The translations under genes and the position numbers were made by a program. From contig OZ176053.1 of the NCBI GenBank assembly GCA_964247055.1, forward strand, positions 9,300,001-9,364,000: a DNA stretch of 64,000 nt, written 5' to 3'. Numbering within the stretch: the first letter of the stretch is position 1; every line of letters starts with the position of its first letter. Source of the DNA: Paragordius varius. Taxonomy: Eukaryota > Nematomorpha. Shown here piece after piece: positions 38,701 to 51,700 of this stretch. The notes beneath the pieces are model-generated. The model searched no databases. It saw only the letters and a list, made by a program, of their open reading frames with translations, and was not told the origin of the DNA.

Positions 38701-39954
38701 TTTAATTAGTATGATAAACACATATAGTATAAATTTGGTTAATTTTGTTAAACACGCCCTCTTCTCAAATTATAATTGTTTTTTCAGTTAATAAATTATC
38801 ATATATTATGTGTGTGCCCTTTAATCTTGACAATAAAACGATTTTCAAAGTAACATAACAATTACAAATTCATCTTTTTGCTTCATTATATATGGGAAAT
38901 ATGCAACAAGCCTTTAGTGTGCATAAATTATTTTTATTAAAAGAAGAAAATTAATTAAGCAACTAGATAGTTAACAAGTTTAGCAGTGATTTTATTTTTG
39001 TCTTTTGTTAAATCGGCATATATATAACCTTTTGTAACGTATCTCGTTATGATATTAGACATATTATGTGTCATTGGATAATAATTTGAAGATTTTTAGC
39101 TGGATATACTAGATTTTTAAAAAATTTCACCGAGGCTAAAATGTTAACATTTCATAATTTAGCCTACACATCATGTATACCATAACAGTTCAAATTTACC
39201 CTTAAACAATTCAAATTCACCCTTGAACAATTTATCACTCTCGAACAATTCAAATTCACCTAAAATAAATTATGTATTTTTTAAGATTAAAAATTGCCAA
39301 AATTAATAAAAAACTGATAAAATTATAAACTATGCCATAAGAATATATTTCTTTTTAATGATGAGTTATGTTAGTTCGAAAACACATAATTTATTTTTAG
39401 GGTGAATTTGAACTGTAAATGGTTTATTATATATTCTTCACTCTCATCAACTTTTAAACTAAAACCCAATAATTATGTAACCTTGAGGTTAGTTTTTTAA
39501 ATATGGGTGGCTTAATTCACATTTAAACTAAATATAGCCAATAATTATCAAACCTTAGGGTTAGGTTAAATATTGTATATCAGCGTCTTTTATCACATAA
39601 AATTAAACACTATTTTGCTTAGTGATTTTTAAAGTTCATCATTTTTTAAACTAACAACCATTATTAACATACGTATAATGAATTCAAAAATATTTGGAAT
39701 AATTTCAAAATTAACATTCAATTAATTTTACCTATTTTAGCGAAACTTGCTAATAGTATCCAACAAGCAATAACAAACGGTTTCTCAACATGATGGAAAT
39801 CAACCGAAGCTATTTGGTATCTTAGCGGTTTTTCGCTTCCAGGGAGAGGCGTAGTATGCACATGTTTGGGTTTTGAATCGACACAGGATATCAAAAATAG
39901 GAATATTACAATCGTAACACATTTGATCATTATGTGATCTTTATTTGGTTTCAT
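26766..39954 (-). CDS. NHE: Na+/H+ exchanger NHE-C, essentially complete gene
   Basis: Membrane Na+/H+ antiporter. Exons in gene order: 39732-39954, 34972-35268, 34401-34567, 33918-34072, 33581-33682, 32912-33129, 32257-32465, 31833-31922, 31730-31800, 31478-31645, 31237-31375, about 30814-30865, 29356-29742, 28847-28956, 27239-27650, 27039-27107, 26766-26971. Phases agree and total 3075 nt, about 1024 residues. Residues 1-27 are a signal peptide. [12 protein letters not shown] lies near 124-135, [14 protein letters not shown] near 193-206, the [11 protein letters not shown]sn-Asp at about 224-225, and YGGLRGA at about 414-420. [10 protein letters not shown] and [13 protein letters not shown] start the cytosolic regulatory region. 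YQPRQKVKKYSRH follows, and the tail is Ser/Pro-rich with ALPWK. The exon 12 donor is uncertain: GTCAAC at 30813 keeps phase, but reading on gives a stop at 30713-30715 and so a shorter isoform. The exon 13 donor (A/GTTAAA at 29355) likewise competes with a stop. All family motifs are intact, so this copy is probably functional. Confidence 0.92.
27755..28065 (+). repeat. Interspersed repeat family D, copy 3
   Basis: Shares ATATTCTGAT, CTCGCAAAATTAGCTCACAT, AAATTTTCGGTGAAA and AAAAATTTTTGGCCCC with the copies at 17916 and 19790. It lies in the NHE-C intron 27651-28846. No coding capacity. Confidence 0.45.
31801..31832 (-). other. 32-nt intron of NHE-C
   Basis: Between exon 8 (ILFER) and exon 9 ([11 protein letters not shown]) the minus strand reads GTATTTTTT...TTTTGTAG over 32 bases. 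Read through, it gives an in-frame TAG. Removed, the conserved NHE reading is continuous. The flanking protein match on both sides makes the assignment strong. Confidence 0.85.
35385..35510 (-). mobile_element. tRNA-derived SINE, decayed copy
   Basis: Read on the minus strand it has the same order as 48215-48360: a GTAGGG-like A-box region, a B-box variant GGTTTGAGCCCC near 35460, and the body GTCAGCC. It lies in NHE-C intron 1. Confidence 0.5.
36388..36774. mobile_element. hAT MITE with CAGGGGCGTACCGA ends
   Basis: Terminal inverted repeats CAGGGGCGTACCGA and TCGGTACGCCACTG, with G-rich and GGGCGCC blocks inside both ends. It is 387 bases long and non-coding. The flanking octamers are no longer alike. 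It lies in NHE-C intron 1. Confidence 0.8.
37640..37835 (+). repeat. Solo arm of foldback family FB1
   Basis: Matches the right arm of the large palindrome at 60724-62615: GATATTTATTATCAAAAATA, then four variants of the GACTGGGAAAA unit, ending GACTGGGAAATGGTAT. The other arm and the loop are absent. It lies in NHE-C intron 1. Confidence 0.65.
39182..39426. mobile_element. Foldback family FB2, both arms present
   Basis: The left arm has three units like ATTCAAATTCACCCTTGAACA. The right arm ends GGTGAATTTGAACTGTAAAT in inverted order. The loop matches the copy at 18366-18670. It lies in NHE-C intron 1, about 300 bases from exon 1. Confidence 0.65.
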
Positions 39955-41038
39955 CTTTTTGATTTTCGTGTATATTATGGATATGATTTAATAACTTTGG
40001 TACGAAAATTATTGGGCCAATTTCTGATTACATGTCTAAGAGAGCCAAGGTGAGATGGTTAAAACAAAATAAATTTTGATACGCTAAACAATTTTATTTT
40101 AACGGCGGTGTAGGCACATAATTGTCTGGCGCTAGAGTGGATATGAATAGTAACAAATACATATATTTTAAGTTACATTAAAAATAAAATTATTTTACAT
40201 TTACATTACTATAATAATAATAATAATGTTTTTGACAATGTGATCATAATATAATGTAGCATTATAATAGGAATGAATATATAAAACCTAGCTAAAAGCT
40301 TTTAAACGTATTGTTTTGTTTTGTCAAATAAGCAAAAAAAGCTCTTGCGCGGTTAAATGTTTATTTGCAACATTATGTAACTACTAATTGAATTAGTCCT
40401 ATGTTATAATATGTCAGGCAGGTCATTCGAAACTATAAAAACCTACCAGTCATTAAATTTTTATGAGAACATTAGACCTCTGATTTCCATAGTATAGTTA
40501 TCAATTTGATTAATTATAAAAATTAACAATTATATCCTGAATAATTATATATAAATTTAGCTTTTACATTTTTTTTCATGAATATATATGAGGGTAATTT
40601 TTAGACTAAAATATAATGAAATATTACATTATACCGGATTTTATCTGAATAGCATCAAACGTTAAACTTATATGTTAGCTACTATTTATCAAAAATTTGC
40701 TGTCAAAATATAATCGAAAGCATTTTATACAAAGCATTTTATTTTTAAACCCTAATACAATATTTTTATTTGCCAATTAGCTATAAACTTATCATAAAAA
40801 AGTGACAGGTATAAGTTGGATTTATGAAGTTTTTATATAATTTTAAATTTTTATAAAATATTTATATATATAATGCGCCTAAATGGCCACAAAATGCTAT
40901 TTTAAGTTTTGGCCCAAAATCATAGATACTTTTAAATTTAATTATATTTGATGTTGTCCACGATAGAAAACCCCAAAATGGTAAAGAAGTGTTATAAAAT
41001 CGTAATAAAATTGAATTGTAAATGTTAGGTTATGTGCC
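39955..41038. other. Upstream spacer of NHE-C, no gene seen
   Basis: AT-rich sequence upstream of the NHE-C start codon. It should hold that gene's promoter, but no specific motif can be called. No open frame resembles a known protein. Confidence 0.45.
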
Positions 41039-42738
41039 AGTGGTACTCACCAAAAAAATTTGACGGGCCAAATAAATTATTTTTTTTTCCGAGGGCCATG
41101 AACCTAATAATGACAAATATTCCATAGTATTTGACACATATGGACATATTTCTACTAAATCAATACAATGAATTTTTTGCGGATCGCATGTAAATCTAGC
41201 TAAAAACTCGTTTTTAACCATTCAGTTTAAAAAATTAAAATATTTTGATAACAACATTTATTATGATATTAGCCAATAATTTTTGACAAATATGCTTTCA
41301 TAACAGGCCAATCTTAATAGGTCGTCCATATGATCATCGGTTTAGCGATTTCTGTATGTATTCTTGACATGCTTCTTTTTTGAATATGCCGTCTCACACG
41401 TGTAAGTTGAGGGAAAAACAATTAGGATGACTTGAAAATATTTTTTTATATTTTCATATTTATTTACAACTTGCCAAAACTCTACATATCTTTCTTCTCT
41501 ACGATTCTCCTGAATATGGCCTTTAAATTAGAATAATTTATTAAATCTACGAATTCTTTAATGATATGCGCCTGATCAAAACGAAATGCTCAATTTGCTT
41601 AATATTGGATATGCATATGCCATGGATTTTCAACGAGTTTTAAGCATTTTAATATTTCTTAATTCTTGAAATCTGAATTTCATCTCATTAGATTGTCTAT
41701 TATTAAAATAATCTTCGCGGTAAATTCCATATTTTCTTTATAAATCTATTTAAGTGTTGGAAAATATAGGAGTTATTTATAAAATTTTGTTTATAAAAAG
41801 CAGATATTTTATTAGCAAATTTGGTTATTATTTTGCTCCCTTGAAGACTTGTTTAAAAAACTAAATTTATAAGTAATGTCGCAAAGGTAGGCTAATAAAA
41901 CTCACCATTTTATTAATTTCCCCGTCATACTTTCTGTTACTTTTATAAATAAAAGAATTTTCCTTAAAACAAAATATATATTTATTTTTTGCTAAGGCTA
42001 GATATCTCACAACGGTGTACAAAAGAATATCAACTGTGGATATCTTTGAATTTTGAATTTACGGCGGTTGAACTCTGTCACAGACGTGGTTATCTATATC
42101 TTTTCGTTTCTTTTATCATGATTTTCTGGTATTTTATGAAAATGATATATTGTAAATTGTCTGTTTTTATTTAAAACGACAAAGAATTTTTCTTCCCATT
42201 CTTTTTAAAGGGTGTGATTTTCATCGGATAATTTACGTTTTTAGTATTAGATGTTATTCTTTAAATTAATGTTTAAATATTATGTTATTTTTTTAAAAAA
42301 TTAGGAATATAATTTTAATTATGCATTAAAAAACAGGTCGAAATTTAATGAAGTTGACTTAAAAATATTTTATGGGATTGAGTTATAAACAATAATGCAG
42401 GATAGCATTGAAAAGAATATGTATATGCAAGTTTGGGTGAAAGGCTGCTTAAATACAAAAAAAGAAATTCAATAATTCCAAATAGAAAAGAAAATACAGC
42501 AGAAACAATGTGTGCCAAAATTTTGAAATTATTTTAATTAAGGAAATTTTTCTCCATTTCAAATTGGGTAAATATCCAAAATAAAATCTAAAGAAAATAA
42601 ATTAATTAAATAGTCGAAAACGTTTATGTCTATTTTAAAAATTCATCGATAAAAAATAAAATTAATTTGGTCATAGGGCAATTTTATAGCACTCTTAGGG
42701 CCGCATGCGGCCCGCGGGCCGCGGTTTGAGTATCACTG
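41039..42738. mobile_element. hAT-like transposon relic with target duplication
   Basis: Terminal inverted repeats CAGTGGTACTCA (41039-41050) and TGAGTATCACTG (42727-42738). Flanking octamers TTATGTGC and TTATATGC differ at one base. A GCGGCCCGCGGGCCGC palindrome lies beside the right end. The interior (1.7 kb) has short broken frames, for example on the minus strand 41030-41221, which fit a decayed transposase, but no domain can be named. It is old and inactive. Confidence 0.7.
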
Positions 42739-45700
42739 TTATATGCTGTGAGTAAAATTCAGCCATCAACTTAATTTTTATAAAAAAATATTATTTACAA
42801 TTTTATAGAAAAAGATTCTTTAATTAACTAAGGGAGCAGGAGACGAAGTTATTTAGGAGAGAAGCTTATCAATTTCAAAAAAAGTTGTTAACGCTTTTAT
42901 AAGCTGATTTGAGGCCCATTAGGTTAAAGAATTTTTGTGCAAGAATCTCTAGAGGTTTTAAAACAAATTATTGTTTGATGTATTATACATGCTAAATTTT
43001 TCGATAAACTTGTTCGAAAAAAACGTTAATATTGTGTTTAAAATCATTTAGAAATATATTAAGGGTATTTAGAGGTTTATTGGATTAAGCCATGTCAAAA
43101 ACGATGTCCGGCACTCAAAGTTTTAATAATAGTTAGCGTTTAAATTTACGATATGAGGGTCAAAAGATCATTTGTTCTAAACTAATATCCTTAAAATCTT
43201 GTGAAAACTTTATTGAAAATATGCATTATTATAATTTATAGTTTAAATTTAAATGTGCATAATATTGCGTAAGATTATAAGATGTAACAGACAATTTTTA
43301 ATAATTTAAGAGGTAAATAAAGCGGCATTGGAATTTAATAAAAAACTATTTTCAGGTAAAATGTAAACCTAAAGTTTGCTGTAAAAACACAACTTCGCTT
43401 GATTTATATATTAGGATTCACTTACAAATTATTTTTTAAATATGTTTTGCACCTTCGCGCCTATTAAAGCAAATTTTAGAGATCTTGGAGTATTTAAACA
43501 GATTTCTAGGAGAGTGTGTTAGGTTATTAATCAAAATTTTGAATTAATTCATAGTTAATCCCAACGCTTTTCATAATTAAAAAAAAACAAAACACTAACT
43601 TAATCGTCAATTGTTAAAGGTTTTACAGACGAGAACTTTTCCGGATAAGCTTTTCTCAATAAATAAAAAAATTTAAATGGCAAACTTTTGTGTTCTTAAG
43701 AAAAAAAATAATTTATTTTTAAATGAGTAAACAGATGAAACAAATAAAATATTCAACTTTATAATTAAGCTTATCCATAATAAACTAGTATACCTGCTAA
43801 TTGAATATGCCGGAATATATTAAATAAAGAAGTTAACTTTTTAGTTATTGGTGAAGATTTCAAGCTATTTTTTGATAATTTTAAAGAACAGTTGAATAAG
43901 GATGAACTATTAATTTTATTGATATTTTCGCACCAATTTGTCTTTAAATATAGATGCACAGGATAGCGCAGATATACGCACGCTAATTGCTTTTTAATTA
44001 AAATTATGACATGTCATAAAATAGTATTATAGAAAACATTTAATTTATCATATTAAAAATATATATATGGTTGATGAGATTTTTAGTTTAACCATAAACA
44101 GTGGGCAATAATTTGTTGTGAATACATATTTAATTTAGATGAGATTCTAGATATCATTTCTAATCCGATAAATATCGGATAGATTGTTACCCATCGAATG
44201 CCCCAAAAAATAATTTACGGGTTAGATTAAAGCTTTTTATATAAATTTACAGGATAAAAGAGTATCTGTGTGTGCCTAATTTTTTTAAATTTGAAATTTT
44301 TCTCGGAGGATGGATGATAGTATACAGATAAATAATAATAATTATAACATCATTTGTCACTTAGATATTAAAAAAATAAAAATATTATCTAGTAAATCTC
44401 TCTTAAAATCTAATGATGAAATATGAAGATGCGCTCGCGTTATTTACATGTGCCACTCCAGCGTTAAAATATAAAATTAACTAACTAAACAGAGAAAAGC
44501 AAGATATTCCGCTCAATAAAAATGTGTGTTTTTCCAACATTGTCAATGCTAAAACCTAAACCAATATTCGCATATATAAAAATATATTTTGATTTTTCAA
44601 AAAATGTTATTTAATATTTATTTATAATAATAAAAATAATAACATAATATAAAAAATATTTTATTGATATTTCTTTAGTATATAAATATAATATATAGTG
44701 TATTGTTCGTTTATACATTCTATTGTAATAGCAATAATATTTTAGCTCCATTTTCTTTGAAAAAAATCGATTTTTATTTCAACAATAATAATTATGAAAA
44801 TAAATGTACATAATATATATAATTTTGTTATATTTAAATCTTACAAATTTGGGCATATTAAGCCAACTAAATATGAGAAAGTTGATTGGTTTTAAACAGA
44901 TTTAAAAAAATTATGAATTCGTCAATAAATTCTTTAGAAATTTATAAAACATTTAATTTTTTTAGCGATTGAATCTTATGATAGCACCTTGTAAAAAATC
45001 ATCACCGAGTTTACATGATTCCAATTTTAAATTATATTTTTAATGTTTTGGGAGCAAATTAAATATGTTATTTATCCACTCATGTCTCATCCGCATGTAT
45101 TGTATGAAAATTTAAATTAAACACAGTCGATGGTGGGTTTTCCAAGAAAAAATAGGACCTCATATATATATATATATATATACATATACAAAAATTTTAA
45201 GAATTACCATACAGATGATTTAAAAATATTGCCTTAATAAATGGATAAAATTAGTCATATTTTATTAATGCGTTACAACAATTTATATTTGAAAGCTTTA
45301 TAAAGTTTGTAAATTTATTGTTATAATATCAATAAATGATCCGGCGAAGAGTTTCAGTTATAAAATCAAATTTTGTGAGTTGTCTAAAAAGGTCATGGAT
45401 AAAACCATTGATATATTTTTTCCCGCCATCAGAATGATTTTCAATTACAATAATTATTTTTCAGATTTGTTCAATTATATTCTAACCTATATTAATTACC
45501 AATTTGCTAATTTTGTACGATCACAAGCATAAAAATCACCTGACTACCAAATTATATAGTTTGTTTAAAAGTAGTTATCGTAAAGAGAGTTAATTTATTT
45601 TACACCTAATATAAATAAATAATAATTCTAATTACTTTTTTTTAATATATATGCTAGTAAAATATCACACAATCTTTTCTTATGCAATATACAAAATAAT

Positions 45701-45795
45701 AATATGAAACATTATAAATTTTAACTATAAAATAATGTAAAAAAAAGATTATATGAGGTTAAATAGAAAAAAAAACGCATTCTCATAACTTTTTT
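42739..45795. other. Spacer between hAT relic and GGT 3' end, no gene seen
   Basis: About 3 kb of AT-rich DNA without a supported gene or element. A TA microsatellite lies at about 45163-45182. The open frame 43771-43959 has no family resemblance. Confidence 0.45.
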
Positions 45796-48700
45796 TTATA
45801 ATATCGCAGCCGATTGTATTTGAGATTTTCTGGGGTCAGAAGTTGCCCAAATAACATCATTCATCTTCATAACGCTCAAAACAGAATTTAGTCCTTCCGA
45901 AACTTTAACAATATTATGATTTCTTGCTTGCAAATCCTGTATCAACCAATCAGGCATATCACCTATAAAAATGGAAATAGCAGTTTATTGAATTACACAA
46001 AAGTATCAAATTAGAATGATGTCTTAAAAATTTCAGTCATTATTTGACAATATTTTATCAATATCAATAATATCAGAAATGTATTTTATAATATATAATC
46101 AACATGATTATAACATCAGTTTCCGAATGTTTTTTAAATTAAAAATAATAATAGACTCAAATGATTGAAAAGTATGAAAATGTTTAAAAGATCAATTTCA
46201 TGGGTCAGTATCTGCATCACAATCATTATTCAAAAATATTAGATTATGATAAAATTTAATTAACAATAATTTGTATAACATAATAATTAATAAAATCCTA
46301 AAGATATTGGTAATAAATCATTTAAAGAATGATATTAAATTATTGAAGGACCTTTTATGGGTTTAATAATACCCATAACTAGTAGATTTGCGGGAAAGTT
46401 CTACTTTAAAAAATTAAAACTCAATTTTAAAAAATAGAGTGTTAGACATATGTAGTTTTTCATTACCATATAACATATACGGCAAAAATAAATATTTTAT
46501 TACCAGTTGCCAATAAGAATGTTAGCCGTATATGTTATGTGGCAATGTTTGATGACTAGCAATGTTCACACTGTATTTACTATAGAGAGAAGAAGATCCA
46601 CTGTACAACATAAAAATAATTGATACGTTACCTTCAACTTCCACAATATCCTTTTTGATATCAACGTACAATCTAGGTCTATTCATAGCTGTCCCCAAAT
46701 CATCGCCAAACAGCAGGACATTATTCATGACTTGAGCAATCCCACTAATGATCCGAGATCCATTAGAACCCCCGAGCGCTAATTTTAGCCCGCAAGGCAT
46801 GTTTTTCTGCAAAGCAATAGTTGGAATCATGCTTGAGATTGGTCTCCTTCCAGCTCTTGGTATATTTGGCTAATTACCAAAATTATATGGTAAAATTAAT
46901 AGAACTGTAAGTTTTTATAAGGATACAGCACATTAGAAATTAATACAGACAAAACGTAAATACGGTCGGAATGCGGTTTATATAAGTCCGCATTATTGGC
47001 TTGTGAAATAAGAAACCTACGCAATTTTTCTTGGCGTCTCCGTTACCTGAATGGTAAAGAACAAGGTCATGATATTTTATAAGTACCGTGACCTTTCCAA
47101 TGGGGCTCGCTAAGTCCTATTGTATTGAAATATTTCTATTTATGATGGAATTATTATATCCGTTTTCTAATTTTTCTCTTATATTTTCTGTTAGCTTATT
47201 TTTGCCTTGATTATATTTTGAACAAATGAGAAACGAATTTTTTTATCTTAAATTTTTGATGACGAACATATTAACCTCATTTAAACCTATCACACTACAG
47301 TTATTTTTCACAATAACAGCTTATCTACGAAGCTTTATCCTAAATTTCTCTATTCATCCATAAATATCCGACACTTCGTATTACATCTCGATGACTAACC
47401 CTTACAATATTATTCATGAAACAAAGAAACAATGCCTTAAGCAAATTTAGCTGCTAATTACAACAATATAGCTACACTAAATGTCCGTGGTTTAAATGAT
47501 GAAAAGCTCAGTGCCTCCTGACAAATACCATGATAAATAGAGGTATCTCAATACTTGTACTTAGCGAGAACCATTGGAATGATCACAGTCCTTATGAATA
47601 TACCGACTTTACCATTCAGGTAACGCAGAAGCCAAGAAAAATGGCGTGGGTTTCGTACAAGAAAATTTGCAGTAACGCGGACTTATATAAACCTGACTCC
47701 GACCGTATCAATCAATAAGCATCCCTAGAAAGCCACTCGATATCACTATCATTAAGGCTTACGCCCCCATAAAAACATCAGATGCTAATATAACAAAATT
47801 TTACTCACACCTACAATCAGAAACATCCGAAGTCAAAAAAAACAAACTTTCTGATTATTTTGAAAGGTTTTAATGCAAAATTGGGATTTCCTCAATATTA
47901 AGTCTGCGGTGGTAAAAGACTGGTCGAGCTTAGCGCTAGCGGGGAAATTTTAAATAATTTTTGTATCAACAATATATTTTTTATCAAACTCCTACTTTTC
48001 TCAACCAAAGAGACTCTATACCTGGATTAGCTCAGATCAAAAGATAAGAAACCAAATCGATTATATTATTTGTCAACATAAATGGAAAAATTCGTTTGCA
48101 AACGTCAAAACGTTCCCAGGTGTTGATTGCGAGGAAAAAACCCTCGTGAATGCCAAAATTAAACTAAAAATCAACCATATATACAGTTTAAAACCTTTTT
48201 TTTCCTTTTATATTATAGGGTGACTTAATTGTATCCGGACATGTAAAGGCTTTAACACTCGCCTGCCCAGGGCTGACAGTGATGATGGAAAAAATGCGTA
48301 GTTTCGGGGTTCGAACTCCGGCACTCAGTGTAAGAGTCCGAAGCCCTACCTACTTACACAAACTAAAAATCAACAAAAAAAACAAAAATATACATAACAA
48401 TAATAACTATTATTATTTGGATACACCTGAACCCTTTATATTGTACTAAATAAACAGATTTGCATCACTGGAAACCAAAAGAATTAGACACCAATAACTG
48501 TTGGAATTAAATAAAAACAGAAATTGACGTTATTTCACAAAAACATCTAACTAATAAACCAAATAAAAGATGACTTATCTTTCAATAGCTGCCCTTAGTA
48601 TCTCCGAAAAAAAACAAATAGCCAAACCAAATCAAAAGTAAGATTATAATAAATTGAATAAAGATTTTGCTAAGGAACAAAAAGTTGATATAAAGTATAT

Positions 48701-51700
48701 TATGATAATCTCTGCGAGATTGAAACTAAAAATAAAAAGGTATAAACATTCACCTTAGTCAAACACACTATTGCAACCAAAAACATATTTATAAAGGCCC
48801 AATACTTGATTCCCATGGGATATATTACTGACAAAGAGAATATATAACAGATGAAATCAGTATTCCACATATCTCTACATATATCCAAACGTTTAGCAAT
48901 CTTTACAAAACACATAGCATAAATGACCACCCATCCTAAAAAGTGAGGTCCTAAATGCAATCAAATCCCTTCCTTGCAACAAAGCTTCATAAAAATAATA
49001 AATTATATCATAAAAACACTTCGAATCGCTTATCAAAAAATCTTTAAATTCTGTATTTGGCCAAATAATTGGACCAAACCTCTACTTATTTCGATTCACA
49101 AAAAAGACAACCCTAAAGTATGCAGCAACTACCGAACAATACCTATATCGCACACCTCAAAATTATTATTAAAAATTTTTTATTATGGAATATCATCCCA
49201 AGTTGAGACTAACATCCCACAGAACTAAGCTGGTTTTCGCAAAGGAATAGGCTGCCAAGTCCACATCTGCAACCTTAAGTTTATCATGGAAAAAAATATT
49301 AAACACAACAAACCAATTTGTGTCTTTTATAATTATACAAAAGCTTTTGATAAACCTATCCACAACCTACTATGGGAAGCCACAAAAAAATTGGCACAAC
49401 ATCTGGTCTCATTCAAATAATTAAAGAGGCATGTATTCAAACAGCACACGGTTCCTCTGACTGGTTTACTACAAACAGGGGCGCCAGTCAATGGTGTATC
49501 CTTTCATTTCAATTATTCAACATACATACCGAACACTAGTCCAACTTAGATACTCATAATCATATCGGTGTAAAAGTAGGCGGAGAAATAATAAAAAACC
49601 TCAAATACACTGACGATACTGTCATACTCGCTGATATACAAAACGATTTATAACAGCTCCTAGTAAAATTACATCTTGAAAGCAATCTCATGGGCTCTAA
49701 ATGAATTTAGAAAAAACCAAAGTCATATCAAATGACGCCACTTGCTTAATCAAAATGGGCAAACATTGTTTAGAAACATTATAAACCCCAAGACTACATC
49801 ACTTCAAATGATAAAAACGCAGACTAGGTTACTTCGGCTACCTCATCCACAACAACAAATAAACAATCATGCTGGACCTGGTAGTGGGTAAATGTAAAAG
49901 AGGCAAACCCAGAACAAGATGGACAAAATAATTAACAGACAGCACCCACCTTACAATCTCCAATCTGATCAATTTATCCTCTAGAGATCAGCCTACAGAA
50001 AATATGTCCATGAAATTAAGCAAAAAGTAGAGTAATTAACTACGCTGATATTCAATCATACTTTTTCAAAACTTATAATTTTCACATATATTTGATTACA
50101 TAATTTAAGTAACGATTTCTATATCTGTTCCCTTTTTATCCAAAACGATGGGTAGTATTATAAGAGTCAGATTTTAAAAATATGGTTGTCTTTAAAAATA
50201 AATTTATCTTTTAGTTTTTAAGTTTTGTCTGTATACTGTTTATTAAAAGATAGCAGCATATATAGATTGAGTTAATTACCGAATTAAAAATATTAGTTTT
50301 TGGGTTTTCAAAATCCTTCAATTCATCATTAAGGAGTATCCCGTCCTGCGTCATAATTTTTGATCCAAATAAATTGTTCAGCGTACTAATATAAAAATAA
50401 TTTCATGGCAAAAATTATGTGCCATAAACTTTCAACAATTATTACCGATACATCCCAAAACAACTTAATTTTGAGATGGGATGAAAATGACTGATTTATT
50501 TTAAGAATATCAATAATATTAAATTAAGTGATTTAACAACTATATAATATTATAAATTATGTGGTTTAACCTCTAAAATATTAATAAGAAGTAAATGCAA
50601 TTCAAGGGAAAAAAATCGAATAATGGGAATTACGTAAATGGATTTGGCAAATGATTTTTATATCTAAATATAACCAAACAAATAATTTAATTAACTTAGT
50701 GTTATAGAAAATCTATATATTAGTAATAATCATAATAATAACGAAAAATAAAAGTATTAATTTATTTTACTATATATAAAATTTCAAAACTTGAAGGAAA
50801 ATAAAATATTTAACCTAGTTACTGACACAATCATATCTTTGCCATCTATAACACTAACATGGGCCGTTCCCTCTTTATCCTGATCAGGGATGATTGCTTC
50901 ATATTGGGAAATATTGAAAGCGGTTTCATTTAAAATTTGGTTAGCTAACCCTTTGGGATCATAGGGTATCTTTATACCAGGCAAAAGAGTTTCATCACTG
51001 CTATCCTACCATAATATTATGCATTGTAAACAAATATTTTATTATATAAATTTAAAAAAGGTCAAAAAGCTTAAAAATTATATAACCAATAGTATTTTAT
51101 ATATTGACCTATATTAAATTAAAAATGTATTCTTAAGTTAAAATTAAATTAATCTATAATTCCACATTTATAATGTTGAAACAATTTAAAAAAATCAAAC
51201 ATAATTTTATTGAGACTGTATCATAATGATGACTTTAAAATACCCACAAACTATACGATTTTTAAAATGGTAAATGTAACTTTTGACATTTCTATCTTAA
51301 AAATATATTTCTTATTTGAAAAATGAAAAATTGAATGATGAATTCATTGAAGAGGTTGTCCCAAAAAGAACGTCTCTTGTAATTGTTTTCTCCATAACGT
51401 TCTATAAAGAGCTAAGATTATAAAATTGTGTTGCGCTATCTCTTGAATTGTATGCAGGCAGGTTTTATGGGGTCTGTCCGCTTTAGGTGCGGTGTCGACT
51501 CTCTAATGATGTCAATCTAATTATTTTATTGGCACTCTTTTATTTTAAACAACTTTAAAGTCATCATTAGATGGGTAAATGTCCGCAAAAAATTGGTCCC
51601 TTCATAATTATTTGTCAAAATTAGCGTTATAAAAATAGCAAATACAACACACAAAACAAACCATAAAAGTATGGAAAAAATGTCTGCTAAAACTTTTAGT

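Noticed and set aside
48306-48353. A functional tRNA gene
   Set aside because: The B box and A-box-like parts are present but no full cloverleaf closes, and related decayed copies exist. It is a SINE head.
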